Shown: positions 32,857 to 42,326 of the stretch, in pieces | Layout of the letters: each line of letters starts with the position of its first letter | Numbering within the stretch: the first letter of the stretch is position 1 | Assembly: GCF_965208555.1 (NCBI RefSeq) | Contig: NZ_OZ242342.1 | Location: forward strand, 3,162,001 to 3,226,000 | Direction of reading: 5' to 3' | Source of the DNA: Poriferisodalis sp965208555 | Lineage (GTDB): Bacteria > Actinomycetota > Acidimicrobiia > Acidimicrobiales > Poriferisodalaceae | DNA length: 64,000 nucleotides | Position numbers and translations under genes: made by a program | Notes under the pieces: model-generated | What the model was told of the DNA's origin: nothing | Seen by the model: the letters and a program-made list of their open reading frames with translations, nothing else | Database searches by the model: none

Positions 32857-35799
32857 CTAGGAGGTTTCGAATGCGCGGGGGTCGGGACAGGCGCACATGA
32901 GGTTGCGGTCGCCATAGGCACCGTCGATGCGGCTGACCGGCGGCCAGTATTTGTCGGCGACCAGCGTCGCCACGCCGGTACCGGCCGGATAGGCAGCCTC
33001 GGTACGCGAGTAGGGGTGGCTCCACTCGTCAGCGAGAACGTCGACCGCCGCGTGCGGTGCGTTGACGAGGGGGTTGTCCCCGGCGGGCCATTCGCCCGAG
33101 GCGACTCTGTCGATCTCGGCTCTGATGGACGCCATGGCATCGCAGAAGCGGTCGATCTCCGCGAGCGATTCGCTCTCGGTGGGCTCGATCATGAGCGTCC
33201 CCGCGACCGGGAACGACATCGTGGGGGCGTGATAGCCGAAGTCGATGAGCCGCTTGGCGACATCGTCCACGCTGGCCCACTCGGAGAACGGACGCAGATC
33301 CACGATGCACTCGTGCGCGACGAGGCCGTAGCGGCCCTGGTACAGGATCGGGAAGTGCTCGCCGAGCCGGGACGCCAGGTAGTTGGCCGACAGGATCGCA
33401 GTCTGGGTGGCTTGGGTGAGCCCCTCGACACCCATCATCGCGATGTACATCCATGGGATCGGCAGGATGCCCGCAGAGCCCCACGGTGCCGACGAGATGG
33501 CTCCCGGACCTGTGTCGGGGCCGGCAGTGGGCGCCAGCGGATGGTTGGGCAGGTACTTCGCCAAGTGCAGCCGGCATGCCACCGGCCCGATGCCCGGCCC
33601 GCCGCCGCCGTGGGGAATGCAGAACGTCTTGTGCAGGTTGAGGTGGCTGACGTCGGCGCCGAAGGTGCCCGGTGCGGCCAGGCCCACGAGGGCGTTGAGG
33701 TTGGCGCCGTCCACGTACACCTGCCCGCCCGCTTCATGCACCTTCAGGCAGACCTGCCGGATGCCGTCCTCGTAGACGCCGTGCGTGGAGGGGTAGGTGG
33801 CCATGAACGCCGCGAGCTGATCGCCGTGCTCAGCGATCTTGGCGTCGAGGTCGTCGAGGTCCACGTCGCCGTCGTCGGTGCAGCCCACCACCACGACTCG
33901 CATGCCGGCCATGACGGCGGAAGCAGCGTTCGTGCCGTGCGCTGAGGAGGGGATGAGGCACACCGTGCGGTGGGTGTCGCCACGGTCGTCGTGGTAGCCG
34001 CGGATGGCGAGCAGCCCGGCCAGCTCGCCCTGGGAGCCGGCGTTGGGCTGCAACGACACTGCGTCGTAGCCGGTGACCGCTGCCAGCCATCGCTCGAGGT
34101 CGGCGATGATCTGCCGGTAGCCCTCCCACTGGTTGGCAGGCGCGAACGGATGGATGTCAGCGAACTGCGGCCAGGTGACCGGGGTCATCTCCGCAGCGGC
34201 GTTGAGCTTCATGGTGCAGCTGCCGAGCGGGATCATCGACCGGTCCAGAGCGACGTCGAACGAGGCAAGACGACGCAGGTAGCGCATCATCTCGGTCTCG
34301 GAGCGGTAGGCGCTGAAGGTGGGATGGGTGAGGTACTCGCTGGTGCGCCGCAGCCCGTCGGCTATCCCCGACGGCGCCGAGGCGGCCAGCCCTGCCACCG
34401 TGCCGACATCGGGAATCCGGTCGTCCGGAAGCGTGCCGAACGCGTCCAGGAGGTGCGCCACCGTCGCCTCGTCGCAGGTCTCGTCCAGCGAGACACCTAC
34501 CGTGTCGGCATCGACGCGACGCAGGTTGAAGCCCGCCGCGAGCGCAGCATCCACCACGAGATCGGCGGCGCCGGGAACCTCCACCGTCAGCGTGTCGAAG
34601 AAGGTGTGGTTGTGCACCGACAACCGGCCCGACGTGCCGCGTGGCGTGCCGCCAGACCCTATGGATCGCAGGCCGGCAGCGAGCGCTGCGGTCAGGCGCT
34701 GCACCCGCCCGGCAATCTCGGCCAAGCCCTCGGGGCCGTGCCAGACCGCATACATCGAGGCCATGACCGCGAGCAGCACCTGTGCGGTGCAGATGTTGCT
34801 GGTGGCCTTCTCCCGCCGGATGTGCTGCTCACGGGTCTGCAGCGCCAGCCGGTACGCGGGTCGGCCGGCCGCGTCGACCGAGACGCCCACGAGACGCCCG
34901 GGCATCGAGCGCCGATGCTGCTCGCTGGTAGCCAGGAACGCCGCATGCGGTCCGCCGAATCCCAGTGGCACGCCGAAGCGCTGCGAGCTGCCGACCACGA
35001 TGTCGGCGCCCACCGAGCCGGGCGGCTGCAGGACACAGCACGCCAGCAGGTCGGCGGTGACGGCGGCGACCGCACCGGTGCTGTGCAGGGTCTCGATCAC
35101 TGGTTGAAGGTCGCGGACGGCGCCGCTGCTGCCCGGGAATGCCAGCAGCGCCCCGTACACCTCGGCTGGCCGCAATTCGGTGCCGGGATCGCCCACGACG
35201 ATGTCGATGCCGAGTGGGGCGGCGCGTGTTGCAACGACGTCGATGACTTGGGGATGGCAGTCGGCATCGACGAAGAACCGATCCGGCCCGCTGCGTGTGA
35301 TGCGGCGGGCCATGGCCATCGCCTCGGCCGCTGCGGTGCCCTCGCACAGCAGCGATGAGTTGGCGATCTCCATGCCCACCAGATCGCAGACCATTGTCTG
35401 GTAGTTGAGCAGCGCCTCCAGCCGACCTTGGGAGATCTCGGGCTGGTAGGGCGTGTAGGCCGTGTACCACGACGGATTCTCGAGCACGCTGCGCCGGATG
35501 ACCGCCGGGGTGAGCGTGCCGTAATAGCCGAGCCCGATCAGCGAGTGCACCGGTGTGTTGGCGTTCGCCAGCCAGCGCATCGCAGCGGTGGCTTCCGTTT
35601 CGGTCAAGGGGCGGTCGATGCCGTCGAGTGTGATCGGCTCGTCGAGCCGGATTTCGGCGGGAACCGCTGCGTCGACGAGGTCACCTAGCGAGCTGAACCC
35701 GAGTCGCTTGAGCATGGCGGTGACATCGTCGGGCCGCAGGCCGATGTGACGCGATGCGAATTCGCCGCCTGCGTTCGTACCTACATGGGGTTCACTCAT
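32857..35799 (-). CDS. gcvP: Glycine dehydrogenase (decarboxylating), P protein
   Basis: 980 aa, full single-chain form with both halves. PLP enzyme that decarboxylates glycine and passes the aminomethyl group to GcvH. The PLP lysine lies in NLHKTFCIPHGGGGPG (about residue 716). The N-terminus SRHIGLRPDDVTAML and the motif SSLLCEGTAAAEAM are typical. It begins 56 bases after gcvT and follows it in the operon. GcvH is encoded 22 kb away and no lipoamide dehydrogenase is in the window. Confidence 0.96.
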   Translation of the reverse strand: MSEPHVGTNAGGEFASRHIGLRPDDVTAMLKRLGFSSLGDLVDAAVPAEIRLDEPITLDGIDRPLTETEATAAMRWLANANTPVHSLIGLGYYGTLTPAVIRRSVLENPSWYTAYTPYQPEISQGRLEALLNYQTMVCDLVGMEIANSSLLCEGTAAAEAMAMARRITRSGPDRFFVDADCHPQVIDVVATRAAPLGIDIVVGDPGTELRPAEVYGALLAFPGSSGAVRDLQPVIETLHSTGAVAAVTADLLACCVLQPPGSVGADIVVGSSQRFGVPLGFGGPHAAFLATSEQHRRSMPGRLVGVSVDAAGRPAYRLALQTREQHIRREKATSNICTAQVLLAVMASMYAVWHGPEGLAEIAGRVQRLTAALAAGLRSIGSGGTPRGTSGRLSVHNHTFFDTLTVEVPGAADLVVDAALAAGFNLRRVDADTVGVSLDETCDEATVAHLLDAFGTLPDDRIPDVGTVAGLAASAPSGIADGLRRTSEYLTHPTFSAYRSETEMMRYLRRLASFDVALDRSMIPLGSCTMKLNAAAEMTPVTWPQFADIHPFAPANQWEGYRQIIADLERWLAAVTGYDAVSLQPNAGSQGELAGLLAIRGYHDDRGDTHRTVCLIPSSAHGTNAASAVMAGMRVVVVGCTDDGDVDLDDLDAKIAEHGDQLAAFMATYPSTHGVYEDGIRQVCLKVHEAGGQVYVDGANLNALVGLAAPGTFGADVSHLNLHKTFCIPHGGGGPGIGPVACRLHLAKYLPNHPLAPTAGPDTGPGAISSAPWGSAGILPIPWMYIAMMGVEGLTQATQTAILSANYLASRLGEHFPILYQGRYGLVAHECIVDLRPFSEWASVDDVAKRLIDFGYHAPTMSFPVAGTLMIEPTESESLAEIDRFCDAMASIRAEIDRVASGEWPAGDNPLVNAPHAAVDVLADEWSHPYSRTEAAYPAGTGVATLVADKYWPPVSRIDGAYGDRNLMCACPDPRAFETS

Positions 35800-35855
35800 T
35801 CCCAGCGCCTCTTCTCATCACGACTCCTGATCACGCTCCTCGATCCGGCTGTCCA

Positions 35856-37001
35856 TCACGCCGGCCGCCAGTAGCGGTGCTCGGTGAACGGCAGCGGGGC
35901 CACATGGCACGGCTCGAGGCCCTTGCGGCCTTCGGCAAACAGCTCAGTGCCGTCGGCCGAGTGCTCGGCTCCCACGTAGGCCATGGCCACGGGAGCATCG
36001 ACTGTCGGCCCGAACCCGCCGCTCGTGACCATGCCGACCTGGTTGCCGCCGGCATCTGTCAGCACGGCACCGTCACGAATCGGACGGCGACCATCGGCCG
36101 AGACGCCCACACGCTGTCGCGGCGGCCCTGCGGTCAGCTGGGCCACGATGACGTCAGCGCCGGGGAAGCCGCCCTCGGCGCGCCGGCGTTTCGGTATCGA
36201 CCAGCCCAGGCCGGCCTCAGCCGGCGTCGTCGCCTCGGTGAGCTCATGGCCCACCAGGGGAAGGCCTGCTTCGAGTCGCAGCGTGTCGCGAGCACCGAGC
36301 CCTGCGGGGGCGACCTCAGCGGAGCTCAGCAGCAGCCTTGCGATCTGTGGCGCCTGTCCAGCAGGCACGGCGACTTCGAAGCCGTCCTCGCCCGTGTAGC
36401 CGCAGCGTGCGACCTCGCACTCGACGCCGTCGATCGACATGGTGGCTGTCGACATGAACGCCAGATCGGCGGCCGCAGGGGCCCAGCGGGCGACGACCTG
36501 CACGGCAGCGGGGCCTTGCAGCGCCAGCAGCGCCAGATCCGTGCGCACCGTGATGCGCACGCTGCCGTCGTCGCTGCCGCCGTTGGCGCGCCGCAGCATG
36601 TCCAGATCGGCCTCGGTTCGCACGGCGTTGACCACGATGCGCAGGTGACTCCCGAGGTTCGACACGATGAGATCGTCGAGCACCCCGCCCGCTGCTGTCG
36701 TGAACAGCGTGTAGCGCATCCGGCCAGGTGCCAGATTCACGATCGACCCCGGCACGCACTGTTCCAGCCAGATCGCGGCATCGCCGAGCTCACCACCGTC
36801 CGCAGGGTGCAGTTCGACGATGCCCATGTGGCTCACGTCGAACATGCCGGCGGCGGTCCTGGTCGAGCGGTGCTCGGCTACCGTGCCGTCGCCGTAGCGC
36901 ATCGGCAGCGCATGGCCGCCGAAGTTGACCATGCGGCCGCCGAGTTCGGTGTGCAGGTCGAACAGCGGGGTGCGAAGGCCCCCGGTGCCTGGGTCAATCA
37001 T
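35856..37001 (-). CDS. gcvT: Aminomethyltransferase, glycine cleavage T protein
   Basis: 381 aa tetrahydrofolate-dependent enzyme that releases ammonia and forms methylene-THF. Motifs: MFDVSHMGIVEL (about residue 52), FTTAAGGVLDDLIV, CGYTGEDGFEV (about residue 199) and AGLGARDTLRLEAGLPL. ATG 37001 is 27 bases after the stop of the ArsC-like selenoprotein gene, so both are probably on one transcript. Its close relatives dimethylglycine and sarcosine dehydrogenases carry extra FAD domains, which are absent here. Confidence 0.95.
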   Translation of the reverse strand: MIDPGTGGLRTPLFDLHTELGGRMVNFGGHALPMRYGDGTVAEHRSTRTAAGMFDVSHMGIVELHPADGGELGDAAIWLEQCVPGSIVNLAPGRMRYTLFTTAAGGVLDDLIVSNLGSHLRIVVNAVRTEADLDMLRRANGGSDDGSVRITVRTDLALLALQGPAAVQVVARWAPAAADLAFMSTATMSIDGVECEVARCGYTGEDGFEVAVPAGQAPQIARLLLSSAEVAPAGLGARDTLRLEAGLPLVGHELTEATTPAEAGLGWSIPKRRRAEGGFPGADVIVAQLTAGPPRQRVGVSADGRRPIRDGAVLTDAGGNQVGMVTSGGFGPTVDAPVAMAYVGAEHSADGTELFAEGRKGLEPCHVAPLPFTEHRYWRPA

Positions 37002-37028
37002 CGACTCAGGGATTTCTGCCGGTGCGTC

Positions 37029-37388
37029 TCAGTCGGCGAGCAGCTCGGCAATGCGACCCTTTGGACGTCCGACGATGGCCCGGTTGCCGCGCACGACGAC
37101 CGGGCGCTGCATGAGCGCCTTGCGCCGGCTCAGCAGGTCCACCACTGCTTCGGCATTGCCGACGTAGTCGTCGGCGTCGAGCCCCAGCTTCTTGAACTGC
37201 GAGTCCTTGCGCACCAGGTCTTCGACGGGATCCTCGAGGATCGACACCAAGTGCTCGAGCGTCTCCCGGTCGGGAGGCGTCTTCATGTACAGGACGACGT
37301 CGGTCTCGACTCCAGCTTCCTCGGCGACCGCCAAGGCATTCCGGGACGAGTTTCAATGCGGGTTGTGATAGATGGTCACCTCGGCCAT
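37029..37388 (-). CDS. ArsC-family protein with selenocysteine in the active site (Sec12)
   Basis: 119 aa when TGA 37353-37355 is read as selenocysteine. The start reads MAEVTIYHNPH-U-NSSRNALAV. ArsC/Spx-type thioredoxin-fold proteins have Cys at this place (HNPRC-x-x-SR). The remainder is typical: MKTPPDRETLEHLVSIL, VVDLLSRRKALMQRPVVV and VGRPKGRIAELL. ATG 37388 is fixed by TAACTT (37396-37401), 7 bases upstream. An ordinary gene call would start at 37334 and lose the active site. Arsenate reductase is the family name. The true substrate is unknown, and its position ahead of gcvT-gcvP suggests a link to the glycine cleavage operon. A SECIS-like hairpin follows the TGA. Confidence 0.88.
37319..37355 (-). 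promoter_or_regulatory. Bacterial SECIS element of the ArsC-like gene, with its UGA codon
   Basis: UGA is 37355-37353 on the minus strand. After 16 bases CCUUGGC (37336-37330) pairs with GCCGAGG (37325-37319; one U-G pair) around the 4-base loop GGUC. The E. coli fdhF SECIS loop also contains GGUC. The UGA-to-loop distance is 23 bases, within the usual range. Confidence 0.75.
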
Positions 37389-37395
37389 GGGGCCG

Positions 37396-37401
37396 AAGTT
37401 A
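37396..37401 (-). promoter_or_regulatory. -10 element of the ArsC-like selenoprotein / gcvT / gcvP operon
   Basis: TAACTT on the minus strand, 7 bases before ATG 37388. It independently supports the start codon upstream of the in-frame TGA. Confidence 0.7.
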
Positions 37402-37472
37402 CCTGCGCGAGCCGCCCAACATTGGACATGCGGGCATGAATGTCACTGCAGCAGTTGTCGTGGCAGCACACT

Positions 37473-38708
37473 TCAGGGCAACAGCTTCGACAGCGGCCGC
37501 TCAGCGCTCAGCGGGGTCGTCGACGCGTCGGCGGCTTCGACTTCTTCGCGTGTGACGCCCAGCATGAACAGGATCGCGTCGAGGTAGGGCACGTTCACGG
37601 TGGCGTCGGCCGACTCGGCCAGGACCGGCTTGGCGTTGAAGGCGATGCCGAGCCCGGCTGCGGTCAGCATGGGCAGGTCGTTGGCGCCGTCGCCCACTGC
37701 CACGATCTGCTCCAGCGGCACGCCCTCGATGTACGCGAGCTGCCGCAGCAGCCGCGCCTTGGCCTCTGCGTCGATCACATCGCCGACCACTTCGCCGGTC
37801 AGCCGGCCGTCGCGGATCTCGAGCACATTGGCGTAGGCGTGGTCGAACTTGAATCGCTGCGCTAGGTGATCGGTGAAGTGCGTGAAGCCGCCGGAGATGA
37901 TTGCGACCTTGTAGCCCAGTCGTTTCAGCGTGCGGGCGAACGTGCGGGCGCCGCGCGTCAGCGACATGTGCACGATCGCGGCCTCGATGATCCCCTCAGG
38001 CTGGCCGGCCAGCAGTCTCACCCGTTGCCGCAGGGACGTCTCGAAATCGATCTCGCCGGCCATCGCGGCTGCGGTCAGCTCGGCCGAGCGCGCCTCGTGC
38101 CCTGCTTCCGCGGCCAGCAGATCGATGACCTCGTTGCGGATGAGCGTGGAGTCGACGTCCATCACGATCATGCGGGTCGAGCGCCGTGACAGGCCGTGTG
38201 GCTGGACGGCAATGTCGATGCGCCGATCGGCGGCCACCTCGATCAGATCGGTACGGAGCTTGTCGCCCTGCGCGCCCTCGACCAGGAACTCGTAGCTCCA
38301 GACCGGGAAGCGTGAGAGCCGGTGAATGCGATCGATGTTCCCGCCGCTGGTGGCGATGGCGCCGGTCACGACGGACAGGTCCGCCGGCTTGAGCTCGGGA
38401 GCGAGGGCAGTGACCACGAGGCGCTCCGCGTGCCGGGTCGGCGTGGCGTCGACGACCTCGAAGTTCATCTCCAAGCCCCGCTCGTAGCCGAACAGCAGCA
38501 CTTCTTTGACCAGGTCTCGGCCTGCAGGCACCGTGATCGCGAGCCCGAGGGTGAGCTGGCGGCGGACGACGACCTGCTCCATGTCTTGTACGTCAGCGCC
38601 CGCATTCGAAAGCAGGCTGAGCAGGTCGGTGGTGATGCCCGGGCCGTCGGGGCCGGTCACCCGGATGAGGATCGTGTCCCTCGGCGCTGCCTGGTCATCC
38701 GGGTCCAT
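37473..38708 (-). CDS. serB: Phosphoserine phosphatase with tandem ACT region
   Basis: 411 aa. Last step of serine synthesis. The N-terminal 170 residues hold an ACT-type regulatory region (RVTGPDGPGITTDLLSLL, residues 17-34, and a second copy after about residue 95). The HAD phosphatase follows: DVDSTLIRNEV (nucleophile Asp about 184), IISGGFTHFTD and VAVGDGANDLPML. ATG 38708 has TAGCCT (38719-38724) 10 bases upstream, slightly further than in other genes. The longer frame to 38783 is a shadow. Serine feeds glycine and one-carbon metabolism. It is divergent from ilvD. Confidence 0.94.
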   Translation of the reverse strand: MDPDDQAAPRDTILIRVTGPDGPGITTDLLSLLSNAGADVQDMEQVVVRRQLTLGLAITVPAGRDLVKEVLLFGYERGLEMNFEVVDATPTRHAERLVVTALAPELKPADLSVVTGAIATSGGNIDRIHRLSRFPVWSYEFLVEGAQGDKLRTDLIEVAADRRIDIAVQPHGLSRRSTRMIVMDVDSTLIRNEVIDLLAAEAGHEARSAELTAAAMAGEIDFETSLRQRVRLLAGQPEGIIEAAIVHMSLTRGARTFARTLKRLGYKVAIISGGFTHFTDHLAQRFKFDHAYANVLEIRDGRLTGEVVGDVIDAEAKARLLRQLAYIEGVPLEQIVAVGDGANDLPMLTAAGLGIAFNAKPVLAESADATVNVPYLDAILFMLGVTREEVEAADASTTPLSAERPLSKLLP

Positions 38709-38866
38709 TGGTTTGCGCAGGCTACTTCGCCCTCGAATCGGGCCAAGATCGTGCCATGAATGGCCGTCATGAATGCAGAACATGGACCCTTGCGGCGGTG
38801 CGGGCGGAAACTCGGGTACGGGCGTTCAGGTGAAGCGAACAGGCGGCCGGGGCGTAGGCTGAACCC

Positions 38867-40702
38867 ATGCCGAGCTACCGATCTGTCACCTCCACAGCGG
38901 GCCGAAATCAGGCCGGGGCCCGAGCATTGTGGCGAGCCACCGGCATGACCGACGAGGACTTCGGCAAGCCGATCGTCGCCATCTCCAACTCGTTCACCCA
39001 GTTCGTGCCCGGCCACGTCCACCTGAAAGACCTCGGCCAGTTGGTCGCGCGTGAGATCGAGGCTGCGGGGGGCGTGGCCAAGGAATTCAACACCATCGCC
39101 GTCGACGACGGCATCGCCATGGGCCACGACGGGATGCTCTACAGCCTGCCGTCGCGAGATCTGATCTCTGACGCCGTCGAGTACATGGTGAATGCCCACT
39201 GCGCTGACGCGCTGGTGTGCATCTCGAACTGCGACAAGATCACACCGGGCATGCTGAATGCCGCCATGCGGCTGAACATCCCCACCGTGTTCGTCTCAGG
39301 CGGCCCGATGGAAGCCGGCAAGACGAAGCTGGCCACGCAGAAGGTGGACCTCATCAACGTGATGGTGGTAGCCGCCGACGATTCGGTCAGCGACGAGGAC
39401 GTGGCCGAGATGGAACGGTCGGGCTGTCCCACGTGCGGTTCGTGCTCGGGCATGTTCACCGCCAATTCCATGAACTGCCTCACCGAGGCGCTCGGCCTGT
39501 CGCTGCCCGGCAACGGGACCGTGGTGGCGACCCACTCAGACCGTCGTGAGCTGTTCCTGGAGGCAGGGCGCCTCGTGGTGGAGCTGTGCCGCCGCTACTA
39601 CCAGGAGGACGACGAATCGGTGCTGCCCCGGTCCATCGGCAGCTTCGAGGCGTTCGAGAATGCGATGACGCTCGACATCGCGATGGGCGGTTCCACCAAC
39701 ACCATCCTGCACTTGCTGGCCGCCGCCCAAGAGGCGGAGCTTGACTTCACGATGGCCGACATCGACCGGCTGTCTCGCAAGGTGCCCAACATCTGCAAGG
39801 TGGCGCCCGCATCGGAGTTCTTCCACGTCGAAGACGTGCACCGCGCCGGCGGCGTGATGGGGATCCTGGCTGAGCTGAATCGGGCTGGGCTCATCGCCAA
39901 CCAGGTGCCGACCGTGCACTCGCCGACCATGTTCGATGCCATCTCCCGCTGGGACGTGGCGACGAACGATGATGCGTCGCTCCACGAGTTCTTCCGGGCC
40001 GGTCCGGCGGGCATCCCCACGCAGGTGGCGTTCAGCCAATCCGAGCGCTACCGCACGCTGGACCTCGACCGCGACCGCGGCTGCATCCGCTCGGTCGACA
40101 GCGCATACTCCGCCGACGGGGGGCTGGCCATCTTGTACGGCAACCTCGCGCCCGACGGCTGCGTGGTGAAGACCGCCGGGGTGGATGAGTCCATCTGGGT
40201 GTTCTCCGGCCCGGCTCATGTGGTCGAAAGCCAGGACGAAGCGGTCGAGCACATTCTCGACGGCGAGGTCGTGGCCGGTGACGTCGTGGTGGTGCGCTAT
40301 GAGGGCCCCAAGGGCGGCCCCGGCATGCAGGAGATGCTGTACCCCACCTCGTACCTGAAATCGAAAGGGCTCGGCAAGGCGTGTGCGCTGGTCACCGACG
40401 GCCGATTTTCCGGCGGCACGTCAGGCCTGTCGATCGGCCATGTCTCGCCGGAGGCTGCGTCGGGCGGGCTCATCGGGCTGGTGCAAGACGGGGACATCAT
40501 CGAGATCGACATCCCGAACCGCACGATCAACCTGGCTGTTGACGATGCCGAGCTGGAAAGGCGCCGTGTCGCGCAGGACGCCGCAGGCTGGCAGCCGGCG
40601 GAGGCCCGGCCACGCCAGGTCAGCACGGCCCTGCGGGCCTACGCCGCCATGGCGACCAGCGCCGACCGGGGCGCGGTGCGCGACCTGTCGCTGCTCGGCT
40701 GA
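38867..40702 (+). CDS. ilvD: Dihydroxy-acid dehydratase
   Basis: 611 aa. Third step of valine and isoleucine synthesis, with an Fe-S cluster. The cluster ligands are in SNCDKITPGML (about residue 122) and CPTCGSCSGMFTANSMNCL (about residues 187-205). The C-terminal GRFSGGTSGLSIGHVSPEA is the conserved active-site loop. Full length. TAGGCT (38855-38860) is 6 bases before ATG 38867. Confidence 0.96.
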   Translation: MPSYRSVTSTAGRNQAGARALWRATGMTDEDFGKPIVAISNSFTQFVPGHVHLKDLGQLVAREIEAAGGVAKEFNTIAVDDGIAMGHDGMLYSLPSRDLISDAVEYMVNAHCADALVCISNCDKITPGMLNAAMRLNIPTVFVSGGPMEAGKTKLATQKVDLINVMVVAADDSVSDEDVAEMERSGCPTCGSCSGMFTANSMNCLTEALGLSLPGNGTVVATHSDRRELFLEAGRLVVELCRRYYQEDDESVLPRSIGSFEAFENAMTLDIAMGGSTNTILHLLAAAQEAELDFTMADIDRLSRKVPNICKVAPASEFFHVEDVHRAGGVMGILAELNRAGLIANQVPTVHSPTMFDAISRWDVATNDDASLHEFFRAGPAGIPTQVAFSQSERYRTLDLDRDRGCIRSVDSAYSADGGLAILYGNLAPDGCVVKTAGVDESIWVFSGPAHVVESQDEAVEHILDGEVVAGDVVVVRYEGPKGGPGMQEMLYPTSYLKSKGLGKACALVTDGRFSGGTSGLSIGHVSPEAASGGLIGLVQDGDIIEIDIPNRTINLAVDDAELERRRVAQDAAGWQPAEARPRQVSTALRAYAAMATSADRGAVRDLSLLG

Positions 40703-40787
40703 GTCCCCCCGTACATCTTCCAGCTACGGGCAGCCGAACTGAAGCCTCCCTCCGCACCGGCCATGCCCGCGCCGTAGCCTCGCAGCG

Positions 40788-42326
40788 GTGAGTGCTGTCG
40801 ACACCGCGGAGGGGCCCGCGGTCCACTTGGACTCAGCGCGCGGCTGGGTGACGGCCTGCGGCGCTGCGATTGTCGTGATGGCCGGCTTCGGCAGCATCTA
40901 CAGCTTCACGGCTTTCGCCAACGACATGGCTGAGGAGTTCGACACCGGCCTGGGTCCGATCTCGATCGTGTTCGGCATCACGGTATTCCTGTACTTCGGC
41001 AGCGCTCTGGTGTCGGGCCGCCTCTACGACCGGTTCGGCATCGTGCCGTTGCTGATCGTCGGCGGCGCGCTGTTCGTCGGGGGGCTGGTGGCGACCTCGC
41101 AGGTGACGGTGCTGTGGCACGGGTATGTCCTGTACGGAATCGGGCTGGGATTCGGCGGCGGGCTGTTCAATGCACCGCTGTTCGCCCTGACGGCCACATG
41201 GTTCGACAAGCACCGGGCCATGGCCCAAGGCTTGGTGGCGACCGGTTCGGGCCTCGGGACGATGATCTATGTCCCGTTCGCGCAGCGGCTTCTCGCCGAG
41301 TACGGCTGGCGTGTCGGCATGCGCTGGCTGGCCGTGATCGCCGCCGCGATTCTCGTGTTCGGGCTGCTGGTCATTCGCCAGCCGCCTCGGGTGCATGTCG
41401 GCAGCCCCCGCCGTCACCTGTCGCTGGTGGTGAGGACTGCGACGTTCTGGCAGATGGGGACCTCCGGCATCTTCTTCACGATCGCCGTGATCGGCACCAT
41501 CGGGCTCATCATCCCGTTCTCCATCGACGACGGGGTGGCAGAGCTGGCGGCGGGGTGGCTGGTGTTCGTGGTCGGCCTGTCGAGCATTGTGGGTCGGCTC
41601 GCGCTGACCAGCTTGGCGCGGCCGCTGGGGTCGATCCGCCTGCTGAAGATCGCTTTCGGCGGACTGCCGGTGGCCTACGCCATCTGGTTCATCACCACGC
41701 GGGTCGACGCGCCCGGAACTAAGTACGTGCTGCTGGTGGTATTCGCCTCCGTGCTCGGCGTCTCCTACGGCGGATTCGTGGCGCTGCTGGGCGATGTCAC
41801 CGCCTACCTGTTCGGTTTGGCGAACATCGGTGCGGTCGTCGGCATCTTTTTCTTCTTTTCCGGTACAGGCGCGTTGATCGGCCCGCCATTGCTCGGCTTC
41901 ACGCACGACGCGAGCGGCGGCGCAGGGGTGCCCATCTTGATGGTGGGTGTGATTGCCTTTGCCGGTGTCCTGGTGCTCCTGCCGCTGACCCGGCATCCAC
42001 TGGCACTGCCGACCTACATCGGGCCCGGCGGGATGCCGTCACCTACGCCTCCGCGAACTGCTGCGCCACCGCGGCCGCTTGCTCCGGTGCGATCACCGGG
42101 GACGGCACCCGTCCCGGCGGCGGCGAGATCCGTGCAGCGACCGCCGCTGACCGCGAATGCGACAGCGTCGTCGTCGGCGTCCGCGGCGATCCCGAGAGCG
42201 CGCCCGTTGCACGACGCTCTCATGGTTGCGATGTCACGGCCGCGTTCTGCCGCCTTGCGGGATGCCCCGCCCGAGGTCTTCTGGCCGGTTGCCGATGAGA
42301 CCATCTCTCCGAACGGACAGTCATGA
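40788..42326 (+). CDS. MFS transporter with a long, doubtful C-terminal tail
   Basis: 512 aa. About 12 membrane helices over residues 20-405. SGRLYDRFGIVPLLI (about residue 77) is the MFS loop 2-3 signature (GxLxDRxG). The overall form is that of the oxalate/formate antiporter group, and the substrate is unknown. After the last helix (about residue 403, LLPLTRHPLALP) the frame runs on for about 100 Pro/Ala/Ser/Arg-rich residues with lower third-position GC. The stop overlaps the thioesterase ATG (ATGA), which argues that the tail is real or that coupling is accidental. GTG 40788 has TAGCCT (40775-40780) 7 bases upstream. Confidence 0.82.
   Translation: MSAVDTAEGPAVHLDSARGWVTACGAAIVVMAGFGSIYSFTAFANDMAEEFDTGLGPISIVFGITVFLYFGSALVSGRLYDRFGIVPLLIVGGALFVGGLVATSQVTVLWHGYVLYGIGLGFGGGLFNAPLFALTATWFDKHRAMAQGLVATGSGLGTMIYVPFAQRLLAEYGWRVGMRWLAVIAAAILVFGLLVIRQPPRVHVGSPRRHLSLVVRTATFWQMGTSGIFFTIAVIGTIGLIIPFSIDDGVAELAAGWLVFVVGLSSIVGRLALTSLARPLGSIRLLKIAFGGLPVAYAIWFITTRVDAPGTKYVLLVVFASVLGVSYGGFVALLGDVTAYLFGLANIGAVVGIFFFFSGTGALIGPPLLGFTHDASGGAGVPILMVGVIAFAGVLVLLPLTRHPLALPTYIGPGGMPSPTPPRTAAPPRPLAPVRSPGTAPVPAAARSVQRPPLTANATASSSASAAIPRARPLHDALMVAMSRPRSAALRDAPPEVFWPVADETISPNGQS

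Noticed and set aside
37029..37334. ArsC-like protein starting at 37334
   Set aside because: It would begin after the active site. The upstream codons encode the family N-terminus with TGA at the Cys position.
28892..37388. UGA reassigned to tryptophan or generally read through
   Set aside because: Many clear genes in the window end at TGA at the expected length, and the two exceptions fall precisely on catalytic Cys positions with hairpins.
42014..42304. Antisense gene inside the MFS 3' region as a real CDS
   Set aside because: It needs a frameshift, has no leaderless -10 or Shine-Dalgarno, and I recognise no family. It is kept only as an observation.
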